DNA of 64,000 nt from JBDSSS01 sp963764195 (GTDB lineage Bacteria > Actinomycetota > Actinomycetes > Actinomycetales > Dermatophilaceae), in assembly GCA_963764195.1 (NCBI GenBank), contig CAVXRG010000001.1, forward strand, positions 148,169-212,168, read 5' to 3'. The notes beneath the pieces were generated by a model. It worked only from the letters and a program-made list of their open reading frames with translations, made no database searches and was not told where the DNA came from. The position numbers and the translations under genes were made by a program. Shown one piece after another: positions 17,776 through 26,647 of this stretch (positions within the stretch are counted from its first letter, which is position 1; each line of letters starts with the position of its first letter).

Positions 17776-17804
17776 ATTGTAGAACAGGAGTTCGACCATG
17801 ACAA
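17776..17804 (-). promoter_or_regulatory. sigma-70 type promoter TTGTCA-17-TACAAT
   Basis: On the minus strand TTGTCA (17804-17799) and TACAAT (17781-17776) are spaced by exactly 17 bases, a near-consensus housekeeping promoter and unusual in such GC-rich DNA. It points into the DUF222-HNH gene; the start of transcription would fall near 17769. Confidence 0.7.
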
Positions 17805-17830
17805 GAGTTCTGCACAGGGGATCACGGCCC

Positions 17831-17836
17831 TACGCT
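17831..17836 (+). promoter_or_regulatory. -10 element TACGCT of a leaderless promoter
   Basis: TACGCT, a 6-base spacer and ATG at 17843 give the leaderless pattern seen elsewhere in the window. It serves the broken YjbR gene. Confidence 0.45.
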
Positions 17837-17842
17837 CGGGGC

Positions 17843-18099
17843 ATGACCGATGCGGGGGACGTGCGCCGACTCGCCCTGTCACTGTCCGGCGTCGTGGAGC
17901 TCGCGAGCGACGGCTTCGACTTGCGGGTTGGGGGGCCGGGGGTTCATCTGGTCCCATCCCGAGCGGCGCCCGGGTCAGCGGCGGCTCATCCGCACGGACA
18001 TCGCGGTGCTCTTCGTCGGCGACGAGGCGGAGAAGCAGGCGCTGCTGCTCGGCGAACCCACGACGTTCTTCACGACCCTGCACATCCCGGGAGGCCCGC
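17843..18099 (+). pseudogene. MmcQ/YjbR family protein, frameshifted and truncated
   Basis: The first 30 codons read MTDAGDVRRLALSLSGVVEL...DGFDLRVGG. The run of G residues at about 17930-17943 then shifts the frame, and the protein continues RGFIWSHPERRPGQRRLIR, then LFVGDEAEKQALLLGEP. Both parts match the DNA-binding-like YjbR fold. After FFTTLHIPGG the expected last 40 or so residues are missing and the next gene begins at 18100. So there is one indel in a homopolymer and a lost C-terminus. The family normally has about 120-130 residues. Confidence 0.75.
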
Positions 18100-19053
18100 A
18101 TGTCCGAAACGCACCGCACCGTCAGCGCGTGGTGGCGCTGGCTCGTCCGGCTCACCGCCGCCGCCGGCGTCCTCGTCGTGGCGTGGGCACTGGCAACCGG
18201 ATGGGGGGCGGTCGTGCACGGTCACCCCGCCTACGCCGTGCTGCTCGCCGTGACGCTCGTCGGCTCGCTCGTCATCCTCGGGAGGAGTCGTCGGGCCCGT
18301 CCCCGTCGGTCGGGCCTGCGCCGCGTGGGGGGCGTCGTGCTGGTCGTGCTCGGCATCGGCTGGGTCGCGGCGATGGCGTGGCTGAAGCCCTTCACGGCCG
18401 TCGAGCCCGCACTGTCGGCGATGCGCTCCGACGCGGCCGTCACCGTCTCGGAGTCCCCGACCCAGATCGTCCTGACCCCCACCGGCTCCCCGGGCGGGAC
18501 GGGCCTCTTCTTCCAGCCCGGTGCCCTCGTCGACGCCCGGGCGTATGCCGCCGTGCTGCGTCCCGTGGCCGAGGCCGGCCACGTCGTCGTCATCACGAAG
18601 CAGCCGCTCGGCATCGCCTTCCTCGCGCTGCCCGCGTTCGACGGCGCCCGGTCGGCCCACCCCGAGGTGGCCCGCTGGGTCGTCGGCGGACACTCGCTCG
18701 GTGGGACGGTCGCGGCCCTTGAGGCGGACGGCGCGGACTCCGACGCCACTGCTCCGGCCGCGGGCCTGCTGCTCTACGCCTCGTATCCGGCCAGCGACAT
18801 CAGCACCTCGCTGACCGCGCCGGTGGCGTCGATCTCCGGCTCGATGGACGGTCTCGCGACCCCGGCCAAGGTCGAGGCCTCCCGCAGCGACCTGCCCCCT
18901 GACAGCGTCTTCACCGTCATCGAGGGCGGCTCCCACGCCCAGTTCGGCGACTACGGGGTCCAGCCCGGCGACGGGACCCCGGCCATCAGCCACGACGAGG
19001 CCCGGTCCCGGATCTCCGACGCCAGCGTCCAGTTCGTCGACGGTCTCGGCTGA
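18100..19053 (+). CDS. membrane-anchored alpha/beta hydrolase
   Basis: A 317-residue protein. Two or three hydrophobic segments lie in the first 115 residues (AAAGVLVVAWALATGWGAV, HPAYAVLLAVTLVGSLVIL, VGGVVLVVLGIGWVAAMAW). Then follows an exported-side alpha/beta hydrolase domain with nucleophile motif GGHSLGG near residue 200 and a probable histidine in EGGSHAQFGDYG. FFQPGALVDARAYA is typical of the dienelactone-hydrolase-like group. It begins directly after the truncated YjbR gene. Substrate not evident. Confidence 0.85.
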   Translation: MSETHRTVSAWWRWLVRLTAAAGVLVVAWALATGWGAVVHGHPAYAVLLAVTLVGSLVILGRSRRARPRRSGLRRVGGVVLVVLGIGWVAAMAWLKPFTAVEPALSAMRSDAAVTVSESPTQIVLTPTGSPGGTGLFFQPGALVDARAYAAVLRPVAEAGHVVVITKQPLGIAFLALPAFDGARSAHPEVARWVVGGHSLGGTVAALEADGADSDATAPAAGLLLYASYPASDISTSLTAPVASISGSMDGLATPAKVEASRSDLPPDSVFTVIEGGSHAQFGDYGVQPGDGTPAISHDEARSRISDASVQFVDGLG

Positions 19054-19069
19054 CAAGCGCGTCGCGGCC

Positions 19070-19277
19070 TCAGCCGGTGGAGGCCGTCATCCGGATCGAG
19101 ACGAGCAGTCCCGGCAGGTCGACGCCCAGCTTCGCGACGTAGCGAGCGGGCGGGTCGGACCGGAACCACCGGGCGTACTCCTCGTTCATGCCGGCGAAGT
19201 CCTCCGGCTGGGTGAGCAGCCTGGCTTCAGAGCAGCGAGCTCGGTGCGCCCGAGCTGGTGATGATCTCCCGCGCCAT
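19070..19277 (-). pseudogene. RidA family remnant with a large internal deletion
   Basis: On the minus strand the start MAREIITSSGAPSSLL (from 19277) is the normal N-terminus of a RidA (YjgF/YER057c) deaminase, and it meets a TGA. A few bases on, in another frame, LLTQPEDFAGMNEEYARWF then PPARYVAKLGVDLPGLLVSI runs to the stop at 19070, which is the normal C-terminus. About 60-70 residues of the middle, including GEIG/G-I-x-P-type core sequence, are gone. RidA hydrolyses reactive enamines and imines from PLP enzymes; this copy cannot work. Confidence 0.8.
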
Positions 19278-19396
19278 GACGGGCCTCGCTCTCTCCCGGA
19301 GGGGTTCACCCCACTGTGGCAGGTGGAGGAGATCGGCGCTCACCGGTCACCGAAACCCGCGGACGGTCTCTGCCGGGTGCGAGACTGGGTGGCGTG

Positions 19397-20149
19397 ATGA
19401 CGGATGAGGGATCGGGTCCACCGCACGGCCCCTTCGTCGACGTCTCCTTCCGCGGAGCCCGCTTCGTGCGGTCCGACCTGTCCGGCACGGTGATGCGTGG
19501 CGTCGACCTGGCCGGCGCCGACATCGACTCGCCCTGGCTGCTCGAGGCGGGGAGCTCCTTGCTCGTCAACGGCGTCGACGTCGTGCCGATCCTCGAGGCC
19601 GAGCTCAACCGCCGCTTCCCCGGCCGCTCCGAGAGGTGGGCCGAGGACCCCGACGGCCTCCGCCGAGCCTGGGCCGCCGTCGAAGGCGCCTGGGCCGGGA
19701 CGCTCGCTCGGGCCGAGGCGATGCCGCCGGGGTCCGTGGACGTCTCCGTCGACGGGGAGTGGTCCCTCGCCCAGACGCTGCGACACCTCGTGATGGCCAC
19801 CGACACCTGGCTCCGCCGCGCGGTCCTCGAGGTCGAGCGGCCCTACCACCCGGTCGGCCTCCCGAACGCCGAGTACGAGACCGACGGGCACGACCTCTCG
19901 GTCTTCAGCTCGACCGCGCCGTCCTGGGCCGAGGTGCTCGCCGCCCGCGCAGAGCGGGTGGCGATGGTGCGCTCCTTCCTCGGGACGGTGACGCCCGAGA
20001 GCCTCGCGGTGGCACGGACGAACCCCTGGTCCGCCACCCAGCCCGAGACGACGCTGTCCTGCCTCCGGACGATCCTCGAGGAGGAGTGGGAGCACCATCG
20101 GTATGCCGTCCGCGACCTCGACGTCGTCGGCGAGCAGCCTTGCGGCTGA
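19397..20149 (+). CDS. pentapeptide-repeat-like and DinB-domain protein
   Basis: A 250-residue soluble protein. Residues 12-45 have a pentapeptide-like stretch, FRGARFVRSDLSGTVMRGVD. Residues about 75-245 are a DinB/mycothiol-dependent-enzyme fold with SLAQTLRHLVMATDTWL, the histidines of which would bind a metal, and EEEWEHHRYAVRDL at the end. DinB proteins in Actinobacteria are often mycothiol transferases; which reaction this one performs is unknown. Converges on the Nei-type gene with 13 bp between stops. Confidence 0.82.
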   Translation: MTDEGSGPPHGPFVDVSFRGARFVRSDLSGTVMRGVDLAGADIDSPWLLEAGSSLLVNGVDVVPILEAELNRRFPGRSERWAEDPDGLRRAWAAVEGAWAGTLARAEAMPPGSVDVSVDGEWSLAQTLRHLVMATDTWLRRAVLEVERPYHPVGLPNAEYETDGHDLSVFSSTAPSWAEVLAARAERVAMVRSFLGTVTPESLAVARTNPWSATQPETTLSCLRTILEEEWEHHRYAVRDLDVVGEQPCG

Positions 20150-20162
20150 GCAGGACTCCGGC

Positions 20163-21035
20163 TCAGCGTGCTGGACGGGCGCCGCGCGATGAACGCCCCT
20201 CGGCGCCGAGCGGTCGCTGGGGGCGCCCGTCATCGGTCGGGCCGATCCCGCCCTGGCAACCGGGGCAGTAGAACATCGTGCGCTCCTGCGGAGCCCGGCC
20301 GATCATCGCGACCCGCACCGTCGTGCCGCAGCGACGGCAGGGGCGGCCGCTACGCGCGTGCGCATAGTGGGCGTCCCCGAGCTGGTAGGACCCGGTGCTG
20401 CTCTGGACGGCGTGGTTCTTCCCGTTGTCGATCAGCCGGTGCGCCCGGTCGACCACGGCCTCGAGCACCCCCGGGCCGAGGTCGCCCACGGCCGTCCACG
20501 GGTGGACCCGCTCGAGGAAGAGGGTCTCGGCGCACCACATCGTGCCGACACCCGCGAGGTTGCGCTGGTCGAGCAGGGCCGAGCCGATGGGCCCCCCGCT
20601 CGCCCGCAGGTTCGCGGCCGCGACCTCAGCATCCCAGTCCGGGCCGAGCACGTCAGGTCCGAGGTGGCCGACGAGGTCACCCTCGCGGGCGGTCGGCACG
20701 AGGTCGAGCATGCCGAGACGCAGCCCGAGCGCGGTCCAGTCCGGAGCGGACACGAGCGCCCGCAGTTGGGTCGACCGCCGCCATCGGGTCGCGAGGCCGG
20801 GCGTCGCCTCGATCCGCCACTGGCCCTCCATCCGCAGGTGCGAGTGCAGGGTGATCCCGCCCTCGATCCGGTGCAGCACGTGCTTGCCGCGGCTGACGAC
20901 CTCGAGGGTGGTCCGTCCGGACAGGTCCTTCGTCGACAGCTCAGGCCACCGCAGGTCCGCCTCGACGATGCGGCGACCCGCCAGGGCCTGGTTCAGGCGG
21001 GTGGCGGTGCGCCACACGGTGTCCCCCTCCGGCAC
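20163..21035 (-). CDS. nei: Fpg/Nei family DNA glycosylase (endonuclease VIII-like)
   Basis: A 290-residue base-excision repair enzyme that removes oxidised bases and cuts the abasic site. A GTG start at 21035 gives VPEGDTVWRTATRLNQAL, so proline 2 is the catalytic amine and Glu3 follows. The helix-two-turn-helix has LLDQRNLAGVGTMWCAETLF, and a C-terminal zinc finger has CRRCG and CPGCQ. It lies 77 bases after lhr on the same strand. Lhr and an Nei glycosylase are commonly neighbours in Actinobacteria, which supports a shared DNA-repair job. Confidence 0.92.
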   Translation of the reverse strand: MPEGDTVWRTATRLNQALAGRRIVEADLRWPELSTKDLSGRTTLEVVSRGKHVLHRIEGGITLHSHLRMEGQWRIEATPGLATRWRRSTQLRALVSAPDWTALGLRLGMLDLVPTAREGDLVGHLGPDVLGPDWDAEVAAANLRASGGPIGSALLDQRNLAGVGTMWCAETLFLERVHPWTAVGDLGPGVLEAVVDRAHRLIDNGKNHAVQSSTGSYQLGDAHYAHARSGRPCRRCGTTVRVAMIGRAPQERTMFYCPGCQGGIGPTDDGRPQRPLGAEGRSSRGARPAR

Positions 21036-21112
21036 GACGCCCCCTCGCTCCTCGCCGCTCCGATCCGTCGGCGCCAGCCTAGGCGCTCGGCCGGCATCGG
21101 GCGCGGGCACCC

Positions 21113-24100
21113 TCAGCGACGCAGCCGCAGGCCCTTCGGGGTCATGTGGAAGCCGGCCCGTGACAGCGACTCGACGAGCGGGTGGCCGGAGCCGAGCAGC
21201 GACGCCCCGTCGGCCTTCTCGACCGTGAGGCGACCGAGGGCTCCCTCGCGCACCGCGAGCGCCAACGCGTCGGCGGCGGACTGGAGCGGCTCGGGCGCCT
21301 CGGCCCAGCACAGCATCGTCTTGCCACCACGCTCGACGTAGAGAACGAGCTCGCCGTCGACGAGCACGACGAGGGCGCCGGCCTTGCGGCCGGGCTGGTG
21401 GCCCTTGCGGCGCGGCTTGGTCGCAGGGCCGGCGACCCGCTCCACGCCATCGCTCGTCTCGGCGCTCCTCTCGGCGCTCGTCTCGGCGCTCGTCTCGGCG
21501 CTGGCCTCGGCGCCGTCGGTGACGGGCCGGTCGGGCCAGCCGATCGCGGCGCCGTAGGGGTTGGCCGGGTCACTGGCGGCTAGCACCAGCGCCGACGCGC
21601 TCGGGGCGGCGTCGTCACCCTGCTGCCGGGCCTGGTCCGCCGCCGTCCCGCCGGGCAGGCGCGACATCCGGCGGAGCCGGTCGACGGCCCCGGTCGTCGC
21701 GAACTGCGACGCCCCGAGGGACTCGACGAAGTAGCCGCGCCGCACCTTGCCGGCCTCCTCCGCCGCGGCGAGCACCCGGTAGACGGCCGCGAAGCCGCCC
21801 GGCACCTCCTCCGAGACGACCGAGCCACGGGTGAGCACGCCGTAACGGTCGAGCAGCAGCTCGGCGCTCGTCACGGCCCGGACGGTCGGGTCGGTCTCGG
21901 CCGCCGGGAGAGCGGTCCACCGACCCACCCCGGTGGACGGTCCGGACCCGCCGAAGCGGGAAGCCCGCACGGTGGCGGTCGCGGCGGCAGCGGCCGCCCC
22001 CTCCGCCGCCTCGACCTGCTCGGGGGTGCTGCCCGAGAGCCCGCCACGCAACCCGCCGAAGCGTCCGAGCGATCCGCGGCGTCCGGCATACCGACTCTGT
22101 CGCGGTGCGGTGGTCGTGCGCTTGTGGGCCGTCCGGCCCCCGGCGAGCAGGGCCCGCAGCGGTGCCATCGTGTCGTTGGTGACCCGGCCCGACCAGACGA
22201 GCGACCACAGCGCGTCGTGGACGAGGCCGTCGTCGAGGCCGACCGCGTCGGCGAGGGACCGGAAGAAGTAGGCGCCGCCCCCGGCGAGCGCGTCGACGAC
22301 GGCCTGCTCGGGGTCGGTGAGCTCATCGTCGTCGGGCGGCGGGAGGGTGAGGGCGGCCGCGTCGGCGAGGTGGAGGCTGACCCACCCGTCGTCGCCGGGC
22401 AGCGACCCGTGACCGCGCCACACGACCTCGCCGGAGCTCATCACCTCGTCGAGCAGCCCCGGGCGGTAGCCGGACACGCGCGCCGGCAGCACGAGCGTCT
22501 CGAGAGCGCTCGCGGGCACGACCGCCCCGGTCAGCTGCTCGACCGCACGCAGCAGCCCCTCGCGTCCGCGCTGCCCGCCGCCGACGCCCTGCCACTGCGG
22601 TAGGAACCGGGCGAGGTCACCCCGCCCCACCGGCTCCACCTCATGGCGCAGGGCGGCGAGGGACCGCCGGCGCAGCAGCCGGAGCACCTCGGCGTCGCAG
22701 AACTCCGGGCCGTGCCCGCCGCCGTTCTCGGTGGGCAGCAGCTCGCCCTCGACGACCCGACCGCCGGAGACGAGGCGGCGCAGGGCGTCGTGGGCGACGG
22801 CCGGACCGATGCCCCACCACGTCGAGACGGTCTGGATGGTGAACGGCGCGTGGCTCCGGGCGAAGCGGGCGACGAGGTCGGCCAGCGGGTCGGGCACCGA
22901 CTCGAGGAACGCCTGCGGCACTCCGACGGGAAGCGACGTGCCGAGCGCGTCGCGCAGCCGGGCCGCGTCCTCGATCGCCGCCCACCGGTCCTGCCCGGCG
23001 ACCCGCACGGGGATGACGCGTCGAGCATCGCCGAGGGAGGCCAGCGCTGCCTCGACCGCGTCGGGCGCGAAGCCCTCCGCGGCCCGGGCCACGACGTCGG
23101 CCGTCGACAGCGGGCCGAGCACCCGGAGCAGGTCGGCGACGTCATCGGCGTCGCGCGCGCCGCGCTCGGGGGTGAGCCGCTGGAGCTCGGCCTCGGTGCG
23201 GGCGACGGCCTCCGGGTCGAGCAGGTCGCGCAGCGCGAGCGCCTCCCCCTGCCCGAGCAGCTCCGCGAGCAGGCTCGGGTCGAGGGCGAGGGCCGCGGCC
23301 CGGCGCTCCGCGAGCGGGGAGTCACCCTCGTAGAGGTACTGGGCGACGTAGCCGAAGACGAGCGACTTCGCGAAGGGCGACGGCTGGCTCGACTCGATGT
23401 CGACGACGGTGACGGCACGCGAGCGGATGTCGGTCATCAGCTCGACGAGGCCGGGCACGTCGAAGACGTCCTGGACGCACTCGCGCACGGCTTCGAGCAC
23501 GATCGGGAAGGACGGGTACTGGCTGGCCACCTCGAGCAGCTGGGCCGCCCGCTGCCGCTGCTGCCAGAGCGGCTGGCGCTTGTCGGGCCGGCGCCGCGGC
23601 AGCAACAGCGCGCGGGCCGCACACTCGCGGAACCGGGACGCGAAGAGCGCCGAGCCGCCGATCTCCGTCGTGACGAGGTCGGTGATCTCGTCGGGCTCCA
23701 TCGTGACGAGCTCGACGAGCTGCTGGCCGATCGCGCCGCCCCCGCCACCGCCGTCACCGTCGTCGAACTCGAGGTCGGGCAACCGGAAGACGATGCCGTC
23801 GTCGCCGTGCATCGCCTGCACGTCGACCCCGAACCGCTCGCGCATCCGGGCCGCGACGCAGAGCGCCCAGGGCGCGTGAACCTGGCCCCCGAAGGGTGAC
23901 AGGACCGCGACCCGCCAGTCGCCGATCTCGTCGCGGAAGCGCTCGACGACGATGGTCCGGTCGTCGGGCACGTGGGTGGTGGCCTGCCGCTGCTCCTCGA
24001 GGTAGCCGAGCAGGTTGTCGGCCGCCCACTCGTCGAGGCCCGCCGCGCGGACCCGCTCCCGGGCGCGCACCGGGCCGAGCCCGACGACCTCGCGGACGAA

Positions 24101-26083
24101 GGCACCGAGTGCCCGGCCGAGCTCGGCAGGTCGGCCCTGCTGGTCGCCCTTCCAGAACGGCAGCTTGCCCGCCTGTCCCGGCGCCGGCGTGACGAGGACG
24201 CGGTCGTGGGTGATGTCCTCGATCCGCCACGTCGACGTGCCGAGGGTGAAGACGTCACCGACGCGGGACTCGTAGACCATCTCCTCGTCGAGCTCGCCCA
24301 CCCGGCGACCGGGGCCCTCCCCCGAAGCGAGGAAGACGGCATACAGCCCCCGGTCGGGGATCGTGCCACCGCTCGTCACCGCGAGCCGCTGGGCGCCGCG
24401 CCGCCCCGACAGCGTGTCGGTGACGCGGTCCCAGACGATGCGGGGGCGCAGCTCGGCGAACTCGTCGCTCGGGTAGCGGCCGGCGAGCATGTCGAGGGTC
24501 GCCTCGAGGACGGAGTGCGGCAGCCCGGCAAAGCTCGCCGAGCGACGGGCCAGCGCCTCGACGTCGGCGACGGTCCAGTCGTCCATCGCGCACATCGCCA
24601 CGACGTGCTGGGCGAGGACGTCGACGGGGTTGGCGGGGATCCGGAGCGACTCGATCGCGCCGGCCCGCATCCGCTCGACGACGACCGCGGTCTGGACGAG
24701 GTCGCCGCGGAACTTGGGGAACATCACGCCCTCGCTGACGGCGCCCACCTGGTGGCCCGCGCGGCCGACCCGCTGGAGGCCGCTCGCGACGCTCGGCGGG
24801 CTCTCGACCTGGATGACGAGGTCGACCGCCCCCATGTCGATGCCGAGCTCGAGGCTGCTCGTCGCGACGACCGCGGGCAGCCGCCCCGCCTTGAGGTCCT
24901 CCTCGATGGAGGCGCGGTGCTCCTTGCTCACCGAGCCGTGGTGTGCGCGGGCGAGCACGGCCGGTGCCCCCCGCGAGGTGCCGGCCTGGGCCATCATCTC
25001 GGCGGGGGTCCGGGTCGACACGGACGTATGCCGCTGGGCCGGCGCGCCGACGGCGACCGGCTCGTCGTGGCCGGCCTCGCCGTCGGCGGCCTGCTCGGCC
25101 TCGAGCTCGGCGAGGGTGAGCCGGTCGTCCCAGATCTCGTTGAGCCGGCTCGTCAGGCGCTCGGCGAGCCGGCGCGAGTTGGAGAAGACGATCGTCGAGC
25201 GGTGCCCGGCGATGAGGTCGACGATGCGCTCCTCGACGTGCGGCCAGATGCTCGCCTGGGGAGCGGCGCCGGCGGCCGGACCGGAGAGGTCGGGGACGCC
25301 GGGCGAGACCTCGGCCGGGGCCCCGGACAGCTCCCCCATGTCGGGGACCGGGACGACCACCTCGAGGTCCCACTGCTTCGTCGAGACCGGCTGGACGATC
25401 TCGACCGGACGACCGCCGGCGAGGAACCGGGCCACCTCCTCCACCGGTCGGACCGTTGCGGACAGGCCGACGCGCTGGGCCGGCTGCGGCAGCAGCGCAT
25501 CGAGCCGCTCGAGGCTGAGTGCGAGGTGGGCGCCGCGCTTCGTGCCGGCGACGGCGTGCACCTCGTCGATGATGACGGTCTCGACGCCCTTGAGCGCCTC
25601 ACGCACCGAGGAGGTGAGCATGAGGAAGAGCGACTCGGGCGTCGTGATGAGGATGTCGCTCGGGGTGCGGGCGAAGGCCCGGCGCTCGTTGGCGGGGGTG
25701 TCACCCGAGCGGACGCTGACGGCGATGTCGGGCTGCGGCTGGCCGAGCCGGGTCGCGGCGTGGCCGATGCCGACGAGCGGCGCGCGGAGGTTGCGCTCGA
25801 CGTCGACGGCGAGGGCCTTCATCGGGGAGATGTAGAGGACGCGGCAGCGGGCGAGCCGCTCCTCGGGCACCGGTTGGCTGGCCATCCGGTCGATCGCCCA
25901 GAGGAAGGCCGAGAGGGTCTTGCCCGACCCGGTCGGGGCGACGACGACGCAGTGGTGCCCGGAGCTGATCGCGTCCCACGCCCCGGCCTGGGCGGTCGTG
26001 GGCGCGTGGAAGCTGCTCCGGAACCAGGCGGCGGTTGCCGGTGAGAATCGGTCGAGCACGTCGACCCGCTTGTCCGTGGCCAT
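21113..26083 (-). CDS. lhr: large ATP-dependent helicase Lhr
   Basis: A 1656-residue superfamily 2 helicase, the long form with the extra C-terminal half. APTGSGKTLSAFLWA is motif I (49-63), IIDEVHAVAGTKRG is motif II, VGLSATVRP is motif III, and SLELGIDMGAVDLVIQVE with QRVGRAGHQ are motifs V and VI. The core is followed by winged-helix and beta-barrel parts, and the C-terminal 700 residues form the Lhr-specific region. A Gln/Ala/Glu-rich linker SAETSAETSAERSAETS lies near the C-terminus (about 21460-21500). Lhr translocates 3' to 5' on single-stranded DNA and unwinds RNA:DNA hybrids. Head of a unit with nei. Confidence 0.95.
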   Translation of the reverse strand: MATDKRVDVLDRFSPATAAWFRSSFHAPTTAQAGAWDAISSGHHCVVVAPTGSGKTLSAFLWAIDRMASQPVPEERLARCRVLYISPMKALAVDVERNLRAPLVGIGHAATRLGQPQPDIAVSVRSGDTPANERRAFARTPSDILITTPESLFLMLTSSVREALKGVETVIIDEVHAVAGTKRGAHLALSLERLDALLPQPAQRVGLSATVRPVEEVARFLAGGRPVEIVQPVSTKQWDLEVVVPVPDMGELSGAPAEVSPGVPDLSGPAAGAAPQASIWPHVEERIVDLIAGHRSTIVFSNSRRLAERLTSRLNEIWDDRLTLAELEAEQAADGEAGHDEPVAVGAPAQRHTSVSTRTPAEMMAQAGTSRGAPAVLARAHHGSVSKEHRASIEEDLKAGRLPAVVATSSLELGIDMGAVDLVIQVESPPSVASGLQRVGRAGHQVGAVSEGVMFPKFRGDLVQTAVVVERMRAGAIESLRIPANPVDVLAQHVVAMCAMDDWTVADVEALARRSASFAGLPHSVLEATLDMLAGRYPSDEFAELRPRIVWDRVTDTLSGRRGAQRLAVTSGGTIPDRGLYAVFLASGEGPGRRVGELDEEMVYESRVGDVFTLGTSTWRIEDITHDRVLVTPAPGQAGKLPFWKGDQQGRPAELGRALGAFVREVVGLGPVRARERVRAAGLDEWAADNLLGYLEEQRQATTHVPDDRTIVVERFRDEIGDWRVAVLSPFGGQVHAPWALCVAARMRERFGVDVQAMHGDDGIVFRLPDLEFDDGDGGGGGGAIGQQLVELVTMEPDEITDLVTTEIGGSALFASRFRECAARALLLPRRRPDKRQPLWQQRQRAAQLLEVASQYPSFPIVLEAVRECVQDVFDVPGLVELMTDIRSRAVTVVDIESSQPSPFAKSLVFGYVAQYLYEGDSPLAERRAAALALDPSLLAELLGQGEALALRDLLDPEAVARTEAELQRLTPERGARDADDVADLLRVLGPLSTADVVARAAEGFAPDAVEAALASLGDARRVIPVRVAGQDRWAAIEDAARLRDALGTSLPVGVPQAFLESVPDPLADLVARFARSHAPFTIQTVSTWWGIGPAVAHDALRRLVSGGRVVEGELLPTENGGGHGPEFCDAEVLRLLRRRSLAALRHEVEPVGRGDLARFLPQWQGVGGGQRGREGLLRAVEQLTGAVVPASALETLVLPARVSGYRPGLLDEVMSSGEVVWRGHGSLPGDDGWVSLHLADAAALTLPPPDDDELTDPEQAVVDALAGGGAYFFRSLADAVGLDDGLVHDALWSLVWSGRVTNDTMAPLRALLAGGRTAHKRTTTAPRQSRYAGRRGSLGRFGGLRGGLSGSTPEQVEAAEGAAAAAATATVRASRFGGSGPSTGVGRWTALPAAETDPTVRAVTSAELLLDRYGVLTRGSVVSEEVPGGFAAVYRVLAAAEEAGKVRRGYFVESLGASQFATTGAVDRLRRMSRLPGGTAADQARQQGDDAAPSASALVLAASDPANPYGAAIGWPDRPVTDGAEASAETSAETSAERSAETSDGVERVAGPATKPRRKGHQPGRKAGALVVLVDGELVLYVERGGKTMLCWAEAPEPLQSAADALALAVREGALGRLTVEKADGASLLGSGHPLVESLSRAGFHMTPKGLRLRR

Positions 26084-26175
26084 CAGGGATCAGCCTGCCA
26101 TCGACCACTGACAACCGCTCCCCCGCACGGGTCGCTGGCGGGGCCCCTCCTTCGGTGACCCGGCAGACAACGGCC

Positions 26176-26181
26176 TACAGT
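26176..26181 (+). promoter_or_regulatory. -10 element TACAGT of a leaderless promoter
   Basis: TACAGT, six bases, then GTG at 26188 with no ribosome site: the same pattern as at 2915 and 53073. Confidence 0.55.
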
Positions 26182-26187
26182 CGCGTC

Positions 26188-26640
26188 GTGACAGCACAGA
26201 ACGGATCCTCCCGGCTGACCTCGACAGCGCCCGGCCCGGTGACGAGCGGGGTCGCGGCGGTGCTGCGGCAGGCGCGCGCCGGCATGGAACGGCTCTCGCC
26301 GCGGCAGGCCCTCGACGAGCTCTGCGCGGGCGCGCTGCTCGTCGACACGCGCACCGACGCACAGCGCGCCCGGCAGGGTGACCTGCCGGGCGCGCTGGTG
26401 ATCGACCGCACCGTGCTCGAGTGGCGCCTCGACCCGACGAGCCCGTCGCGGATCCCGGAGGCCAGTGACCTCGGGCTGCGCGTCATCGTCGTCTGCCGGC
26501 AGGGCTACAGCAGCTCCCTCGCCGCCGAGTCGCTGCGACGCGTGGGCCTGTCCCGGGCCACCGATGTCATCGGCGGCGTCGAGGCGTGGCTCGCGGCGGG
26601 GCTGCCCGTGTCGCAGGACCCGGCGGACGTGCGGGAGTGA
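26188..26640 (+). CDS. rhodanese-like domain protein
   Basis: A 150-residue single-domain rhodanese that would carry sulfane sulfur on its active cysteine. LLVDTRTDAQRARQGDLPGAL (50-70) and VVCRQGYSSSLAAESLRRVG with Cys103 are diagnostic, and GGVEAWLAAGLPV closes the domain. A 35-residue N-terminal tail precedes the domain. The GTG at 26188 is chosen because it lies at the leaderless spacing from a TAnnnT box. Converges on the formate transporter. Confidence 0.9.
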   Translation: MTAQNGSSRLTSTAPGPVTSGVAAVLRQARAGMERLSPRQALDELCAGALLVDTRTDAQRARQGDLPGALVIDRTVLEWRLDPTSPSRIPEASDLGLRVIVVCRQGYSSSLAAESLRRVGLSRATDVIGGVEAWLAAGLPVSQDPADVRE

Positions 26641-26647
26641 CCGTCGC

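Noticed and set aside
23972..26044. A 690-codon open frame opposite lhr
   Set aside because: Composition is that of an antisense shadow, and the helicase motifs on the other strand are unambiguous.
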